Positions 22,746 through 35,643 of a DNA stretch of 64,000 bases are shown here, piece by piece (positions within the stretch are counted from its first letter, which is position 1; each line of letters begins with the position of its first letter). The notes beneath the pieces were generated by a model. That model ran no database searches. It saw only the letters and a program-made list of their open reading frames with translations, and was not told the origin of the DNA. The translations under genes and the position numbers were made by a program. This DNA comes from Hippopus hippopus (lineage: Eukaryota; Mollusca; Bivalvia; Cardiida; Cardiidae). Location: assembly GCA_946811185.2 (NCBI GenBank), contig OX328096.1:47568252-47632251 (forward strand), written 5' to 3'.

Positions 22746-23006
22746 GGCCTGCAACACGCGAAAAGGGGCATTCGGACATTTGCGTAAAGTGTCGTCTCGG
22801 ATCAGCCTGCGCAATCCGCGCAGGCTAATCCGAAACGAAACTTTCCGTTTTTATGTAGTTTTCTGTTTTGCCCATGTCTACGGAAGGACAAAATCTAATG
22901 TAGTCGTAAGGTGCCGTCTCTGATTAGCCTGCGCGGACTGCGCAGGCTAATCCGAGACAACACTTTACGCAAATGTCCGAAAGCCCCTTTTCGCGTGTTG
23001 CAAGCC
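22746..23006. repeat. Family D element
   Basis: GGCCTGCAACACGCG to CGCGTGTTGCAAGCC with two GCGCAGTCCGCGC-type hairpins. Confidence 0.93.
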
Positions 23007-23035
23007 TTATACATGACCACCTTTAGGCCACGTTA

Positions 23036-23218
23036 TTAACCCTCTTTATCAGAAGTCAAAAATTTAAACTTGTCCATATTGAAGACATTGCCAGCCAACT
23101 CATTTAACGCGACTCAAATCAAGGATTTGTCTCTGATAAAGAGGAAAACATTGCCAGAAAAAGTGGAAATTCTGGTGACCAGTATTTTCTCCTTTTCTTG
23201 TAATGGGGAATGAGTTAA
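23036..23218 (+). repeat. Family B, right part shortened
   Basis: TTAACCCTCTTTATCAGAAG, core GGTGACCAG, ends TGAGTTAA; right arm body deleted. Confidence 0.78.
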
Positions 23219-23494
23219 AGGAAAAGAACGATAATGTACGTTATGTGCATTCTGATCCTTATCTACGCTGCCTACAAATATTAATCAAAACAGCTCTTGG
23301 TGCCGTTAGGATTTTGTATTATGAAACTAACAGTTCATGTTCAGATGAGGGGGCCTCTTATTACATACAAAAACAAGCAGTCAAGTGTAAGCTAAGAATT
23401 CGATTTTTTTTTTTTATAGCAGAAAATGGTATTGACAGCACGAAATGAGTTAAAATGCTATTTCACGGAAGCAATGCAAAGAACTGTCTACTTT

Positions 23495-23710
23495 TTACCA
23501 GATTAAAAAAAAAAACAGTCTTGTCCATTTTCAAGGCGTTTGCAGACGACAAATTGAATGTGGTTCGATTGATTGAATCTGTCTCTGGAGGGCTAAAATA
23601 ACAAAAACATGAGACACGGGGAAAATGCTGGTGACCAGCATTTTCTCATTTTCCTACAGTGCTTTAAAACGCCTTCCTCCTTATGCGGTTGAACTTGTTT
23701 GCTAAATGAT
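23495..23710 (+). repeat. Family B copy
   Basis: GGCGTTTGCAGACGACAAAT; core around GCTGGTGACCAGC. Confidence 0.8.
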
Positions 23711-23810
23711 AAAATAATTCAAGAACAGATCTTTCCTAATGGAAGTGCCGGTAATACAAATTGTACTTCAAGAAATACAAACACACTCACATCCACAGCT
23801 TTTTTCTCTT

Positions 23811-23830
23811 CCCCCCCCCCCCCCCACCCC
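23811..23830 (+). repeat. Poly(C) tract
   Basis: Fifteen C, an A, then four C. Confidence 0.9.
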
Positions 23831-23973
23831 TGCGTAATAAAATACATTTCTCGTCGACGACTCAAGAAGCCAAAATTATAGCGTGTCAGGGATTTCTTCT
23901 CGTAAAGCTCTAGAAGTCTCGAGGGAAAAAGGTCAGTCATAATTTATGGACGAGACGTAATTTTCGATTTTCT

Positions 23974-24178
23974 TTAACCTTGTCAGCGCCGTGAGCGAAA
24001 AAGGGTCTTTTGTGGACAGCATAGATCAATATCAGACTGCACAGAACGTGCACTCTGATCTTTGATCTATATTATCCACTTTGTAAGTCAAAGATTAAAA
24101 TCTATCTGAGTTCCATTGGTTTGTGTTTTTGGCAATCGAAAGAGGTCAAGTTTATAATATTTGGCGCTAAAAGAGTTA
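23974..24178 (-). repeat. Family A2 element, complete
   Basis: TTAACCTTGTCAGCGCCG to TTTGGCGCTAAAAGAGTTAA; core CAGACTGCACAGAACGTGC. Confidence 0.85.
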
Positions 24179-24463
24179 AAAGGACCTAGATTCTGATTTT
24201 CCCCCACAGGTCTCTTTCGGTTCAAAAGGCAACTTTGAAATATTGTCCATTTTCTCTCAAGATTAAAACTGCACTCTGCAGAGATTGTTGTACAAGATAA
24301 GGCTTGGTGATCACCAGTAAGAAAATACATCAGCATTGCCACACGTCCTTTCACATAAAGTGAGACTCTATCCTACAGGAAATGTGAAAGGAATTTATTT
24401 TCAAGGGAACAAATTACAAGTAAACAGTTTGTTACTATTCTCCTCTTTCAGTGCCATAAGAGG

Positions 24464-24560
24464 CGGCACAAGAAGTGTTGAAGGACCATGTAGATCAAGA
24501 TCAGATAGCACAGAACGTGCTGTGTGATTATGGACCTACAGGTTCTACTACTTGTTTTTT
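24464..24560 (-). repeat. Family A/A2 core fragment
   Basis: GTAGATCAAGATCAGATAGC and GTGCTGTGTGATTATGGACC. Confidence 0.6.
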
Positions 24561-24849
24561 TAATAGAACTAACAGATTTGCATCTGTGGTGACATTTTAT
24601 TCCTAACTGCTGGTAAAAAAGACAATTTATTTGTTTTGCGGCCAAACATTTGAAACAATTGTAACATCGTCTTACTGACAGTAGTCTGAAACTTGGGCCA
24701 AATATCCTTGTGGAAGACCTATCTGTATAATGTTCATAACCATTGTTTTTGGACCCCAGTAAGCCACCAGGGATGCAAACTTTGCGGTACCGTTAATGCC
24801 CTGAGCTTCCAAGAGCCTTGAGGAGCCATAGGGATGCTTCTTCGTATAT

Positions 24850-25374
24850 GAGTTATTCTCTGTGAAAAAGGGACTTAATGCATATGCAAAAAGTATCGAT
24901 CCAGGTCAGCCTGCGCAGTCCGCATAGGCTGACCTGGATCAAAACCTTTTGCTTTTTGTCAATTGTCTGCATTTCAAAGGACCAGTGTAACTCATGATTC
25001 AGTCGGTTTTTATACAAATATATTTTATGAATCCATTCTTATAATTGGCTTGCAACACGCGAAAAGGTGCATTCGGACATTTGCGTAAAGTGTCGTCTCG
25101 GATCAGCCTGCGCAGTCCGCGCAGGCTAATCCAAGACGGCACTTTACGACTACGTTAGATTTTGTGCTACAGTAAACTTGCGCAAAACAGAAAATTACAT
25201 AAAAACGGAAAGTGTTGTTTTGGATCAGTCTGCGCGGACTGCGCAGGCTGATCCTAAACGACACTTTACGCAAATGTCCGAATGCCCCTTTTCGCATGTT
25301 GCAGGCCATATAATGACTTGCTTGTAATCATACATCACATACATGCATGAAACCCCTTTTTCGCAGAATGTGAC
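24850..25374 (+). repeat. Family C copy carrying a nested D element
   Basis: C parts 24850-25046 and 25308-25374 join across the D copy; core arms CCAGGTCAG and CTGACCTGG. Confidence 0.87.
25047..25307. repeat. Family D element, nested in C
   Basis: GGCTTGCAACACGCG to TGTTGCAGGCC, two hairpins. Confidence 0.93.
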
Positions 25375-25800
25375 TATATCTTTTTGCCTGGACAACCTCG
25401 AAGGATCGTCAACGACATAATTATCAAAGATCCTCAGGTGTACAATATCTTTGGCGAGAGTTTGTAGACCTTTCGACGATCATCCGGCTACACATTCCCG
25501 ACTTCATGGTTGCATACCGGAACATTGGCTTAATTGTTCATTTTTACTATAAAAAAAGCTATTTAGCACTATCAAGGATAGCATTATAGGTGCAGATAAG
25601 TAAGACGAACGTTTGTTGTATCGCTGTCATGATATACACCTAAAAAAACTAAAGAAGGGTGTGAGAAAATCTGAAAAAAACCTCTCCCATGTATCGGTGC
25701 AGATGTACACTTGTTCACAGATGGTCTCTTTTGTTTTGACCAGCAACTGATTGAAGGTTGTTTCTTCCCCTTATTACTGAGGTTATCTGTAGTCCAATTT
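25375..25800. other. No feature recognised
   Basis: No supported gene. Confidence 0.4.
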
Positions 25801-26019
25801 TTAACCCTTTACCACTCGATCCTGAGTTTTGAAGGACATTTTTTAATACATTAAGGAAAAGGGAGAAATGCTGGTAACCAGCATTTTCTACTTTTCCAAA
25901 CAATATTTTCTACCCTTCCAAAATCATGTTTCAAATTTTTGAGTCACATTGTTTGTGGGCGTTTGCAAATGATTTCACTTTGGACAGGTCAAGGCTCGAA
26001 TTTTGTCGTTCGGTAAACA
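25801..26019 (-). repeat. Family B copy
   Basis: TTAACCCTTTACCACTCGAT; core around GCTGGTAACCAGC; left arm damaged. Confidence 0.87.
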
Positions 26020-26124
26020 GGTAATTTGTGTGCATGATCCTTAATTATGTCTGTCACCATCTCAGGTTATATACATTGTAATCATTTATGCTAAGTAAAT
26101 GCATGTTGTCTACTTAAAAAGGAA

Positions 26125-26180
26125 AGAAGACAAATATTGTAGATCAAGATCAGACGCTACAAAGCGTGGGATATGATCTA
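26125..26180 (-). repeat. Family A core fragment
   Basis: TTGTAGATCAAGATCAGACG then a decayed right arm. Confidence 0.5.
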
Positions 26181-26297
26181 GACTTACAGTATATTTCATA
26201 GAAATAAAAGTATTTTTTTCTGAAACATAAACCATTTGAGATGACAGCATTAAAGGAACAAGTGGACACGATATCTACATACCATCTTTCATAACAT

Positions 26298-26418
26298 TAT
26301 TATTCTCATTCTATAGAATTTTCTAAATTTCAAGGTAAAACAATTGATTTGTTAAATCAGATGGTTTAACCAATCAGAAATCGTTTAATTTCTGATCTGG
26401 AATTAAATGAGAATACAG
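26298..26418. repeat. Possible diverged family E element
   Basis: TATTCTCATTCTATAG and AATTAAATGAGAATACAG ends are inverted; AACCAATCAGAAAT is shared with E. Confidence 0.4.
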
Positions 26419-26628
26419 TTTAGTAAGATTGGTGACATGGCCCTATACATGTATGTTCGGTGTGAGCTCTTATCCAGACTCACCGCGGTCAAATGTCTCC
26501 TCCACAACCGAGGAACGTCCTTACGAGAAGATTTTTCAAACCCCCATCACTCCGAATTGACTTCGTTCATTCATCCATTACAGAAACGAAATGACTGTAT
26601 TGTGAAAAAATACTTCTTACGAAACTCA

Positions 26629-26824
26629 AGGGTCCATACTCACCTACCGTACTAAATTGCTTTCTTAGTCTTATTTCAGATTTAGAAAGTTACGCAATTT
26701 CTGATCGGTTTAAACATTAATTTTGGTTGAGCCAATCATAAAATGCGTTACTTTAAATTTAGAGAAAAAAAAAAGTGGAACGTGGCTAAGAATGTAGTTC
26801 AGAATGGTTGGCGAATACAGCCCC
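26629..26824. repeat. Family E foldback element
   Basis: GGGTCCATACTCACCTACC to GAATGGTTGGCGAATACAG; central AGCCAATCATAAAATGCG. Confidence 0.72.
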
Positions 26825-27092
26825 AGGAGAGGACAAATTGCTGTACTGACCGACGTTAACTAACTCGAATTCTCATGAAAGCAGAATATTCGTACACCCC
26901 TCCACTGCCCCCTCTTTTAAAATAAAAAACCTGTAACTGCTTGGAGTATTTCAGACTTATTCTTTTCAAATGAAATCTTACTGGAAATAATCATTGCAAT
27001 TTATTTAGAGGTTGTTCACCTAGCCTGCGGTACCATAGTTTATATTGACCTAAACTATGGAATGATAGAAATGTACGCCGAACGCTAACCTT

Positions 27093-27300
27093 TTAACTAC
27101 ACAATACCGACTTTTAACGGCCCTGAGGTCAGAGGCTATTGAAAACATTGTGGGAAAAGGAGAAAATGCTGGTAACCAGCATTTTCTCCTTTTCCCGCAA
27201 TGTTTTCAACCTTTTGAGGGACAGTTGAATGTTTTGAGTTTGTCTGCAATTGCTTTCAATTTGGACCAGTCTAAAATTTTGTCGTCTGTTAAAGGAATAA
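27093..27300 (-). repeat. Family B copy
   Basis: TTAACTACACAATACCGAC; near-perfect core palindrome with a CCGC for CCCAC change. Confidence 0.88.
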
Positions 27301-27477
27301 CCCATTGTGAGACAAATACGTAAACCAGATTTAATTGGTCGGTAAAGAAGACCCTGATATTGAGATTTAGAGACTTTTTGTTGAGAATATTTCACAAAGT
27401 TTACTATCAACCAGTGTCGTGTTAAAGATAAAATCTTATCTCTTCTCTCTGATCTTGATCTGCAGTTTAAACATTGT

Positions 27478-27705
27478 CTTAACACCTGATCACCTGTCAA
27501 AATTTTAGACTCCGCCAAACAGAAAGAATTTGCAGGCGACAAAGTAAATACAGGTCAGATGATGATTTTGTCTTTGACGAGGTGGAAAACATTGTTGAAA
27601 AAGGAAAAAATGCTCGTTACCAACATTTTCTCCTTTTCCCACAATGTTTTCAAAAGCCTTCTTCTTCATTGTTGTTAAAACTAGGGATTGTGTGGCATAG
27701 GCTTT
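27478..27705 (+). repeat. Family B copy
   Basis: TTAACACCTGATCACCTG to GGGATTGTGTGGCATAGGC; two arm mismatches. Confidence 0.87.
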
Positions 27706-28043
27706 ATCCAGTCTTCTTCTCTGTATAACACAAAATACAGCAGGGAAAAGATTATGCGTGTTATATGCAGCCTGGTCTAAATCTACGGCAAAACAACTGT
27801 CACAAGTCAGTCACAGTAGAGGCTAAATAGCTTTTTCCCCCTTTTTTGATTATCTAAAGGCATTGACCAGATGAACTGCTGCTAATTTGATATGGAAATT
27901 GAAAATTCTATAAAAAATCGTGGTACAAAATGTCAATGTACTATTGGATAATAAATGATAGTTCTACATACGGTACTAGCCTCTACGTATTTTGAACCTT
28001 TAGGCTCCACAGGCGAAGAGGGTGCTTTTGAGGAAGGCACAGT
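27706..28043. other. No feature recognised
   Basis: Unique-looking. Confidence 0.4.
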
Positions 28044-28252
28044 TTAAAGAGGCCCTGATACTCATTTTCAGCCAGTTTTAACTCATTTTGTCTTTATTTT
28101 ATCAAACTATAGTCATTCTCATATCTTCATGCCAAATATTGCGCCTCACGGTTGCAAGGTTGCTTAGATTACGGTCGATAGAAAATGCATTTCGCTGAGT
28201 TGCAGCCTTCCATGTAAACAGACTCGTCGTTTCCGGTGTTTGAATCGAAGAT
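28044..28252 (+). repeat. Family G copy, right limit unclear
   Basis: Starts TTAAAGAGGCCC. The stretch ATATCTTCATGCCAAATATT to GATAGAAAATGCATTTC is the reverse complement, roughly 80% similar by eye, of 55600-55740. Confidence 0.7.
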
Positions 28253-28632
28253 TTCGATATGTCCGTTATACACTCGGGTAGATTCGTATGATGATCATGC
28301 ATTCTGTCAGGTGACTATATTTGACCTTCGCCCTGTGTCTAATGAGGTAAACGAAGGTAAATGGAGGCTTCTCTGTTGCAGCCTCGATTTTCAGACGGAG
28401 GTCGCGGCCTATATATGCAAATTACACCGCATCCGACTCTAGGCGGAAACCAACGATAAATTTCCGTGACGCACCGCCATTGTTTACAGCTCCGATCGTC
28501 AGCCAGTTTTCTTCTGACCATTGTTCGGTTTCTAATACAAATCTCCGTGTTTCTTTTTTTCAGTTACACCATATATGTCAGTAATCTATCCATGTTTACA
28601 CAAAGGACTGATTTCTGTACCATTCTAAATTG
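28253..28632. other. No feature recognised
   Basis: Slightly GC-richer than its surroundings, without a convincing coding frame; may include more of the G repeat. Confidence 0.35.
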
Positions 28633-28852
28633 TTTGAAATTTAACAGCGTTTTTGCTCACCGGCTGTAGACGGGCATCTTTAAGACCAGACTGCATAGAA
28701 CGTACAGTCTGATCTCGGATCTATGCCGTCCGTTTGTTTAGTGAAGATTATAAAATAAAAAAAAAATCTTTCTTGAGTTTCAGTGGATTGTATTTTTCAT
28801 CCATCGAAATAGGTCGAGTTTATACATGTATTTAGCGTTGAAAGAGCTAACA
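28633..28852 (-). repeat. Family A2 element
   Basis: Core CAGACTGCATAGAACGTAC; right body ATCGAAATAGGTCGAG. Confidence 0.78.
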
Positions 28853-29430
28853 TGTTCTGTTAAATTCAAGTGTACTTTGTAAATTTGATCCTTGAGCCTG
28901 TGTGGGTGATCTAAATATAGTTGGGAAATAAAAAGTTAAAAGAATGGTAATTTTTCTTTTCTGAGCAATTACGATGACTTTGGCTACTTTTTTTCCTTTC
29001 GTTATTTGTCATACATCTACTTAAGTATTGGCAACGGTAAAGGGTCAGTGCAATCAATATATTGTTCTCTTTTCTATATACTGTAAAATGTTGAAATGCC
29101 TGAATTCACTTTAGCCCAATAAAGATCTCTAAGTTGATCTACAAAAGTGGTTTATTACCTGCTATTATTTTCTCTTTAATGCATAAGAGATAGATATATG
29201 AGAAATAATGACTCTTGAGAACATGGTAAAAAAACTTTTACAGAGAGACGGATCCATCAACACATCCAATCAGTCTGATCTGTGTCATCAATGATCGATA
29301 CCCAAATATTTGTATAACCAATATCGTATACAAATGTACATGTAAAATCTGTAAACCTTTCTGACTCATAAACAATACCTCGTTCCTTTGATTATCTTAT
29401 TCTTTCTAGCAACAATCATATTGTCTAACG
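28853..29430. other. No feature recognised
   Basis: AT-rich. Confidence 0.4.
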
Positions 29431-29624
29431 TGAGGAGAAAAAGCCTTTAAAATATTGTGGGAAAAGGAAAAAATGCTGGTAACCAGCATTTTCTCATGTT
29501 CTCACAATGTTTTCTACCCTTTCAAGAACAACTGACATAATGTGAGCTGCATTTGATGCGTGCGTTCGAAAAAGCTTTGAATTCAGACAAGTCTAAATCT
29601 TTCTTCGTTCGGTGATGAGTTAAA
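29431..29624 (-). repeat. Family B, left end missing
   Basis: Core around GCTGGTAACCAGC; ends GGTGATGAGTTAA. Confidence 0.83.
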
Positions 29625-29665
29625 ATTAGAAACTTGTAGTAGGTAACATTTCCCATGATTCTCTT

Positions 29666-29894
29666 TTAACCCTTTACCACACAATCCCGAGTTTTAACGA
29701 CCCTCAGGAAAAAGCCTTTTGAAAACATTGTGGGAAAAGGAGAAAATGCTGGTAACCAGCATTGTCTCCTTTTTCCACAATGTTTTCTATTTTATCAAAG
29801 ACAGAAATCATCATTTGACCTACTCTTATTTTGTCGTCTGCAAATACTCTTAATTTGGTCAAGTCCAAAATTTTGTTGTTTGGTAAAGAGTTAA
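29666..29894 (-). repeat. Family B element, complete reference copy
   Basis: 229 bp from TTAACCCTTTACCACACAAT to TTGGTAAAGAGTTAA, with the core GGTAACC palindrome. Confidence 0.95.
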
Positions 29895-30142
29895 GTCCAC
29901 CAGAGACGATTGTTTGTAGCGAAAAAATTGGGTCAACATCAGCAGTTTCAAAGGCATAAATTTGATGCTTTCCATACTGCCAGGGTCCTGGTTTAGTTTA
30001 TTATAAATAAACATATGCTGTTATATCATAAATGGACCATGGTTAAATGACCTTCTTTTTGTACTTTAAGATGTGTTTATTCAAAAGTTGCCGAAATAAA
30101 TGGGTCGTCTATAGACATTAGGTTGATTGTTTTAGTAAAAAA

Positions 30143-30400
30143 GCCAGCCAGCCATCCATCCATCCGTCCGTCTGTCCTTCCGTTTGTCCGTCCATTCTTC
30201 CAGCCAGCAAGCAATGCAGCAGGCTAGTTAGCCGTCCAGCTAGCCAGTCAGGCATCCGGCAAACCATCAGCCCATCAATCAATCGATCTATCCGTCTGCC
30301 TATCGATCGATTACTCCATCCATTCACCAAGCAAGCAAGCCATACAGCCAGAAAAGCAAGGCAACTAGCCCCTTCCATCCAACCTCCCACCCAAACCCGT
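30143..30400 (+). repeat. Degenerate CCAT/CCGT tetranucleotide tract
   Basis: Interrupted CCAT, CCGT, AGCC and AAGC units. Confidence 0.85.
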
Positions 30401-30654
30401 TTTATTGTCGAAAATGATACACTCAACCTGCGATTCAACCCCTAGCCCCCTTTATTTACATATTCATTTCTTATTTCTGATCAATTCTATAGTGAAACCC
30501 ACAGTGTACACGAGGACAGTGTAGATCAAGAACACGGCCCATAATTACGTATCTATTAGTCTCAAAAATGAGACGTTTACGGTGCTTCTTTTCATATTTG
30601 AACATTTACTGTGCATCGCACTAAAATCGTCTTTGAGGACAGGTATCTGTACTA

Positions 30655-31080
30655 ATTTGTTTATAATACGCACCATTCTTATTAAGATTCTTAATGTAAT
30701 TCTCAATTTTCTTAATTAAATTTGGAAGTAACACAATTTCCGATTGCCTGAACCAAATCTTTAGTTAGACTAAGAACGCAATATGGCCTGCAACATGCGA
30801 AAACGGGCATTCGGACATTTGCGTAAAGTGTCGTCTCGGATCAGCCTGCGTAGTCCGCACAGGCTAATCCGAAACGACACTTTCCGTTTTTATTTAATTT
30901 TCTGTTTTGCGCCAAGTCTACTGTACACATAGTACAAAATCTAATGTAGTCGTAAAGTGCCGTCTCAGATTAGCCTGCGCGGACTGCGCAGGCTGACCTG
31001 AGACGACACTTTACGCTAACGTCCGAATGCCCCTTTTCGCTTGTTGCAAGCCAATTATAGAAAGGTTGGTGAATACAGCC
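30655..31080. repeat. Family E copy carrying a nested D element
   Basis: E parts 30655-30784 and 31053-31080 (AGGTTGGTGAATACAG) flank the D copy. Confidence 0.75.
30785..31052. repeat. Family D element, nested in E
   Basis: GGCCTGCAACATGCG to GCTTGTTGCAAGCC with two hairpins. Confidence 0.92.
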
Positions 31081-31184
31081 TCTAATAATGATCTACAGAA
31101 TCAATGATTACTATAAAAAAATATGTCGTAAATGTTATTGAAATTAATTGCGATTATACTACTCAAAATAAAAGAGGAGACGAC

Positions 31185-31250
31185 CGGAGAGTGTAAACCA
31201 AGATCAGACTGCACGTATGTACAGGCTGAGCTTCGTTTATGCTCTCCAAA
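31185..31250 (+). repeat. Family A core fragment
   Basis: AAGATCAGACTGCACGTATG; right arm decayed. Confidence 0.55.
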
Positions 31251-31580
31251 AGATATGCTACATCTCTGTTCGAGTTTAACAAGACAAGGTTTTAAGAGGG
31301 ACCTGAAAGAGAAAAAACAGATGTTAGTTTATTATAAAACACACCGTGTTGAGGCAACAGGTCTAGATCTATACCGGTAAACAAGCCCATTAATCAACCA
31401 TATTATCTCGGAACGAAGAAAAACAATATACACTAATAGATATAGAAACATTGGGGTAACAGTGTGCAGGACAAAGCTGCTTTTGACGCTAAATTTGAAT
31501 TTTGAATTTTTTACAGAAATTTATAAATTTGTTTCATTGCTTGGCATTTACTTGGAGTGGATAAATAAAACCATGAGTAA

Positions 31581-31809
31581 GTATCCCTTTACCACATAAT
31601 CCCGTATTTTAACGAATCTGTGAAAGAGGCATTTTGAAATCATTGCAGGAAAAGGAGGAAATGCTGGAAACCAGCATTTTTTTCCTTTTCCCTCAATTTT
31701 TTCCACCGTGTTAGAGACAAATCTGACTTTTTGAGTTATGTCTAATTTGTCGTCTTTAAATGCTTTGAATATGAAAAAATCTAAAATTTTGTCGTTTGAA
31801 ACAGGATTA
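31581..31809 (-). repeat. Family B copy
   Basis: CCCTTTACCACATAATCCCG to TTGTCGTTTGAAACAGG. Confidence 0.85.
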
Positions 31810-32235
31810 AATAGGGTGTAGATCGAGATCAGACTGCACACACAAACAAGCTGGGTTTGGTGTAAGAAAAGAAACATCCAACGATAACTCAGACTTCATT
31901 CATTTGCACCAATTTGTCCCTTTTTTCAATGGATCCAATTAGAATAATTATCTTCCAACAGTAAAGAGACCTTTACAAACATGTAGTGGACGATGTAGAT
32001 CCGAGATGAGACTGCAGTTAATGGGCAGTCTTGTCGAAATGAAAGTAAATATGAACTGTCATGTGGTGAAATAAAATGAATATTTTGCCTCATAAAAAAA
32101 GGAAATTCCATATTTTGCACTTTAAAAGTTGTTTTGTCAAAAATTTTCCCCGTGCAACATTACATCTATAGGCCTATCCAAGATGAAACTGCACGTTTAG
32201 TGCTGTTTGATCTTTAGCTTCACTGTCTGCTTGAA
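31810..32235. repeat. Three decayed family A core fragments
   Basis: GAGATCAGACTGCACAC near 31825, GAGATGAGACTGCAG near 32003 and AAGATGAAACTGCACG near 32180. Confidence 0.45.
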
Positions 32236-32457
32236 GGCTATGGTATATCCTCAAACTTTGCAATTTATAGATAAAATCAGACTGACATTTCTTTGCAGTG
32301 TAAGCGAATAAAAAAACTCTGCTGCTCGTTGATCTTGGTTAACCGTCTTTGATATGATATTAATTGTTTACGTTTTATTATAACCTTTGTAAAAAAAAAA
32401 ACGGTATATCATAAACAATCGTTTGTTGTGTTGATCTTCTAAATTTAGCCAAAACTC

Positions 32458-32681
32458 TCTACCTGACAACAAAAACTTTAGACAAGCCCAAACTGACAGC
32501 TTTTGTGGACGACAAACAATATTTGGCCCAAAAGACGGGACTTGTCGTTGAAAGGACATTAAACATTGTGGGGGGGGGGGAAGAGAAGAAAATGTAGGCT
32601 TCCATCAATTTCTCCTTTTACAACAGTGTTCTCAACACCGTACTTCGTCGGGTTCGTTAATCACGGCAGTTCAGAGTTAAG
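32458..32681 (+). repeat. Family B copy with a poly(G) insertion in the arm
   Basis: TTTTGTGGACGACAAACAA; AAACATTGTG then ten G disrupt the left arm. Confidence 0.75.
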
Positions 32682-33057
32682 TGTGACAAGGAAAGATGAT
32701 GCAACTTTTACTGAAGGTTGAAGATTGAAGTTTAGTACAGGTAACGGTTTGAAGGCTGCCTTAAACCATATTGTTCTTCTCAATCTTCGTACTTTCTTTA
32801 AGGTGACAGAAGAAAGATGGTTCACTCATTTATCTTATCAAGAAAACCAAGACACTCTACTGATGAAATAATTTTTACGGTTTAATTTAACAGACAAAAC
32901 CGTTTTCACTCGCGTTTTAGAAATGTCAGAACTCAGCAGCTGGTGTAGTTCTAGATCTCGTCTATCATATGGTCATAAAATTTAATTCTGTTATTTATTA
33001 GTCGTATGCTGACCACTTCGAGTAGCAAAGCTATGTCAGATTTTCAATAGTCAACTA
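32682..33057. other. No feature recognised
   Basis: Unique-looking. Confidence 0.4.
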
Positions 33058-33175
33058 TCTGAGTCGGTTGTTAGACAAAATGGATTTTATGGATCCATAA
33101 TAATAATTATGATGACTTGCTTGGTATCATGTATCACGACGCCGCATTTAACCCCTTTCTGCCGGAGCATGGCTC
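33058..33175 (+). repeat. Family C, right part
   Basis: GAGTCGGTTGTTAGAC to CCGGAGCATGGCTC; hairpin part missing. Confidence 0.8.
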
Positions 33176-33637
33176 ATATAATATTATTTATGTGTTTTAA
33201 TATAAGAACAATCGGCTGTAGTGCCGGTTTGTTTTTTAGTTAGCAGTTCAAGGGTTATATTTTGGGATCGTTGTGTATTACAGATCGCTTTGATTGGGTG
33301 CAGTATTCCTGTTCAAAAACTATGCGAATGGTACAGACAAATGTTAGTATTTAGCTTTTGCGGGTACGGCCGCATTCGACTTCGAGGACAATTCTTTCAA
33401 ATAGCAAAAAATGGTTTATGATAAAATTGTAGGATTTATGCTCTTCCATGCTGAAGGAAATTGATTGATCAGTACAACTTAGCTATCGACTGTTGAAATT
33501 ACTACCAGCAGCCACAGATGGTATTGACCAATCAAGTTCGTTTAATTATTCACATTGGTATTAAAATTTCTATTTCACTTTGGACCTAAATAGTTTTGAC
33601 TTTTATAACTCATTTAATTTTATCGATTTGCCCCGTT
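33176..33637. other. No feature recognised
   Basis: No supported gene. Confidence 0.4.
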
Positions 33638-33850
33638 TTAACCCTTTATCCTGCTAAATAAATGAAATAAAACTTTCAAGCCGATAGTAAAACCCCGATT
33701 GATGATATTTCAAATTTGATCTTTGGAGAAAAATATCTCTTTATCGGACAGTGTAGATCAAAGATCAGACTGCACGTTCTGTGCAGTCTGATCTTGTCTA
33801 AACTGTCCGCAAAAGGTCAGTGAGTCGTGCTTAGCAGCAGATACGTTATC
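33638..33850 (+). repeat. Family A element
   Basis: TTAACCCTTTATCCTGCTAA, strong hairpin, right end GCTTAGCAGCAGATACG mutated. Confidence 0.9.
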
Positions 33851-33896
33851 TCAGAACATGTCAAAAGTGTCGACTATTTCCATTCCGGTTAGGAAA

Positions 33897-34066
33897 TACG
33901 TATACAACAACCGACCGCATAACGAGGTAGAATGGTCCTTTGACATGCAAACAATTTGAAAATAGCAAAAAGTTTCGGCCCATGTCTGCCTGCACGGACT
34001 GCACAGGCTGACATGGGTCAATACTTTTCGCAAATGCGCTAAGCCCCTTTTCGCAAAGCATGGCTC
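33897..34066 (-). repeat. Family C, left part missing
   Basis: Hairpin arms CCCATGTCTG and CTGACATGGG; both inner CpG sites of the core read CA. Confidence 0.85.
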
Positions 34067-34072
34067 ATAATT

Positions 34073-34890
<818 letters not shown>

Positions 34891-35101
34891 TTAACACTTA
34901 TCCTGATAAATAAGTGGAAAGGAACTTTCAAGCCGATAGTAAAAGCCCAAATTTTAATTTTCAGAGAAATTTTGGGGGAAATATATCTATTTATCGGACA
35001 GTGTAGATTCAAGATCAGACTGCACGTTCTGTGCAGTCTGATCTTGATCTACACTGGCCGCAAAAGGTCCTTGAGTCGCGCTTAGCAGCCTAGGGGGTTA
35101 A
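34891..35101 (+). repeat. Family A element, complete
   Basis: TTAACACTTATCCTGATAAA to GCAGCCTAGGGGGTTAA; hairpin nearly perfect. Confidence 0.93.
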
Positions 35102-35154
35102 TTCAACGAAGAATGGAAACTTTTCATCGTCTCAGAAAACAAAGTACAGCTTTT

Positions 35155-35258
35155 TAACGTGTTTTCAGATTTTTCTCCTTTTCTCACTGTTTTCAAAAGC
35201 GTTTTTGTCCGTGGTCGTTCAACACCCGACCGTTCTGTAACGAATTAAAGTTTTGGAT
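35155..35258 (+). repeat. Family B, right half
   Basis: TTTCTCCTTTTCTCACTG to GTGGTCGTTCAACACCCG. Confidence 0.65.
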
Positions 35259-35470
35259 TTATCATTCAAGTGTATCTCTACAAGTGGCGGTAGAGCAAGG
35301 CACCTCAGCATATGAGTGAAACATACGAATATGTGAGCAGCGACAGTAGTATAATTTATCTGAGCCCTGTTGAAGGTACCACAAAATAGTTCTACCATTC
35401 AGACAAATGAACAAATAAATATACAAATAAATGTTTCAAGGTAACGAGTCAGACTCCTTGCCGGAAATGT

Positions 35471-35643
35471 TTAATCCGTAGGCTGTTAAGCGCGGCGCAG
35501 AACATCTTTGCGAGCTGTTTAGATCAAGATCAGACTGTACAGAGTATATCCGTGTCGATACTGTCCAATATTGCGAACATTTTCCAGGGAAAAAATACAC
35601 ACAATGAAATTGCAACATTGGAATTTTAATCATCGTCTTGAAC
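35471..35643 (-). repeat. Family A, right part shortened
   Basis: TTAATCCGTAGGCTGTTAAG; right hairpin arm lost after CAGACTGTACAGAG. Confidence 0.72.

Noticed and set aside
27129..27542. 137-residue open frame on the minus strand
   Set aside because: It runs through two family B copies; composition matches repeat shadow.
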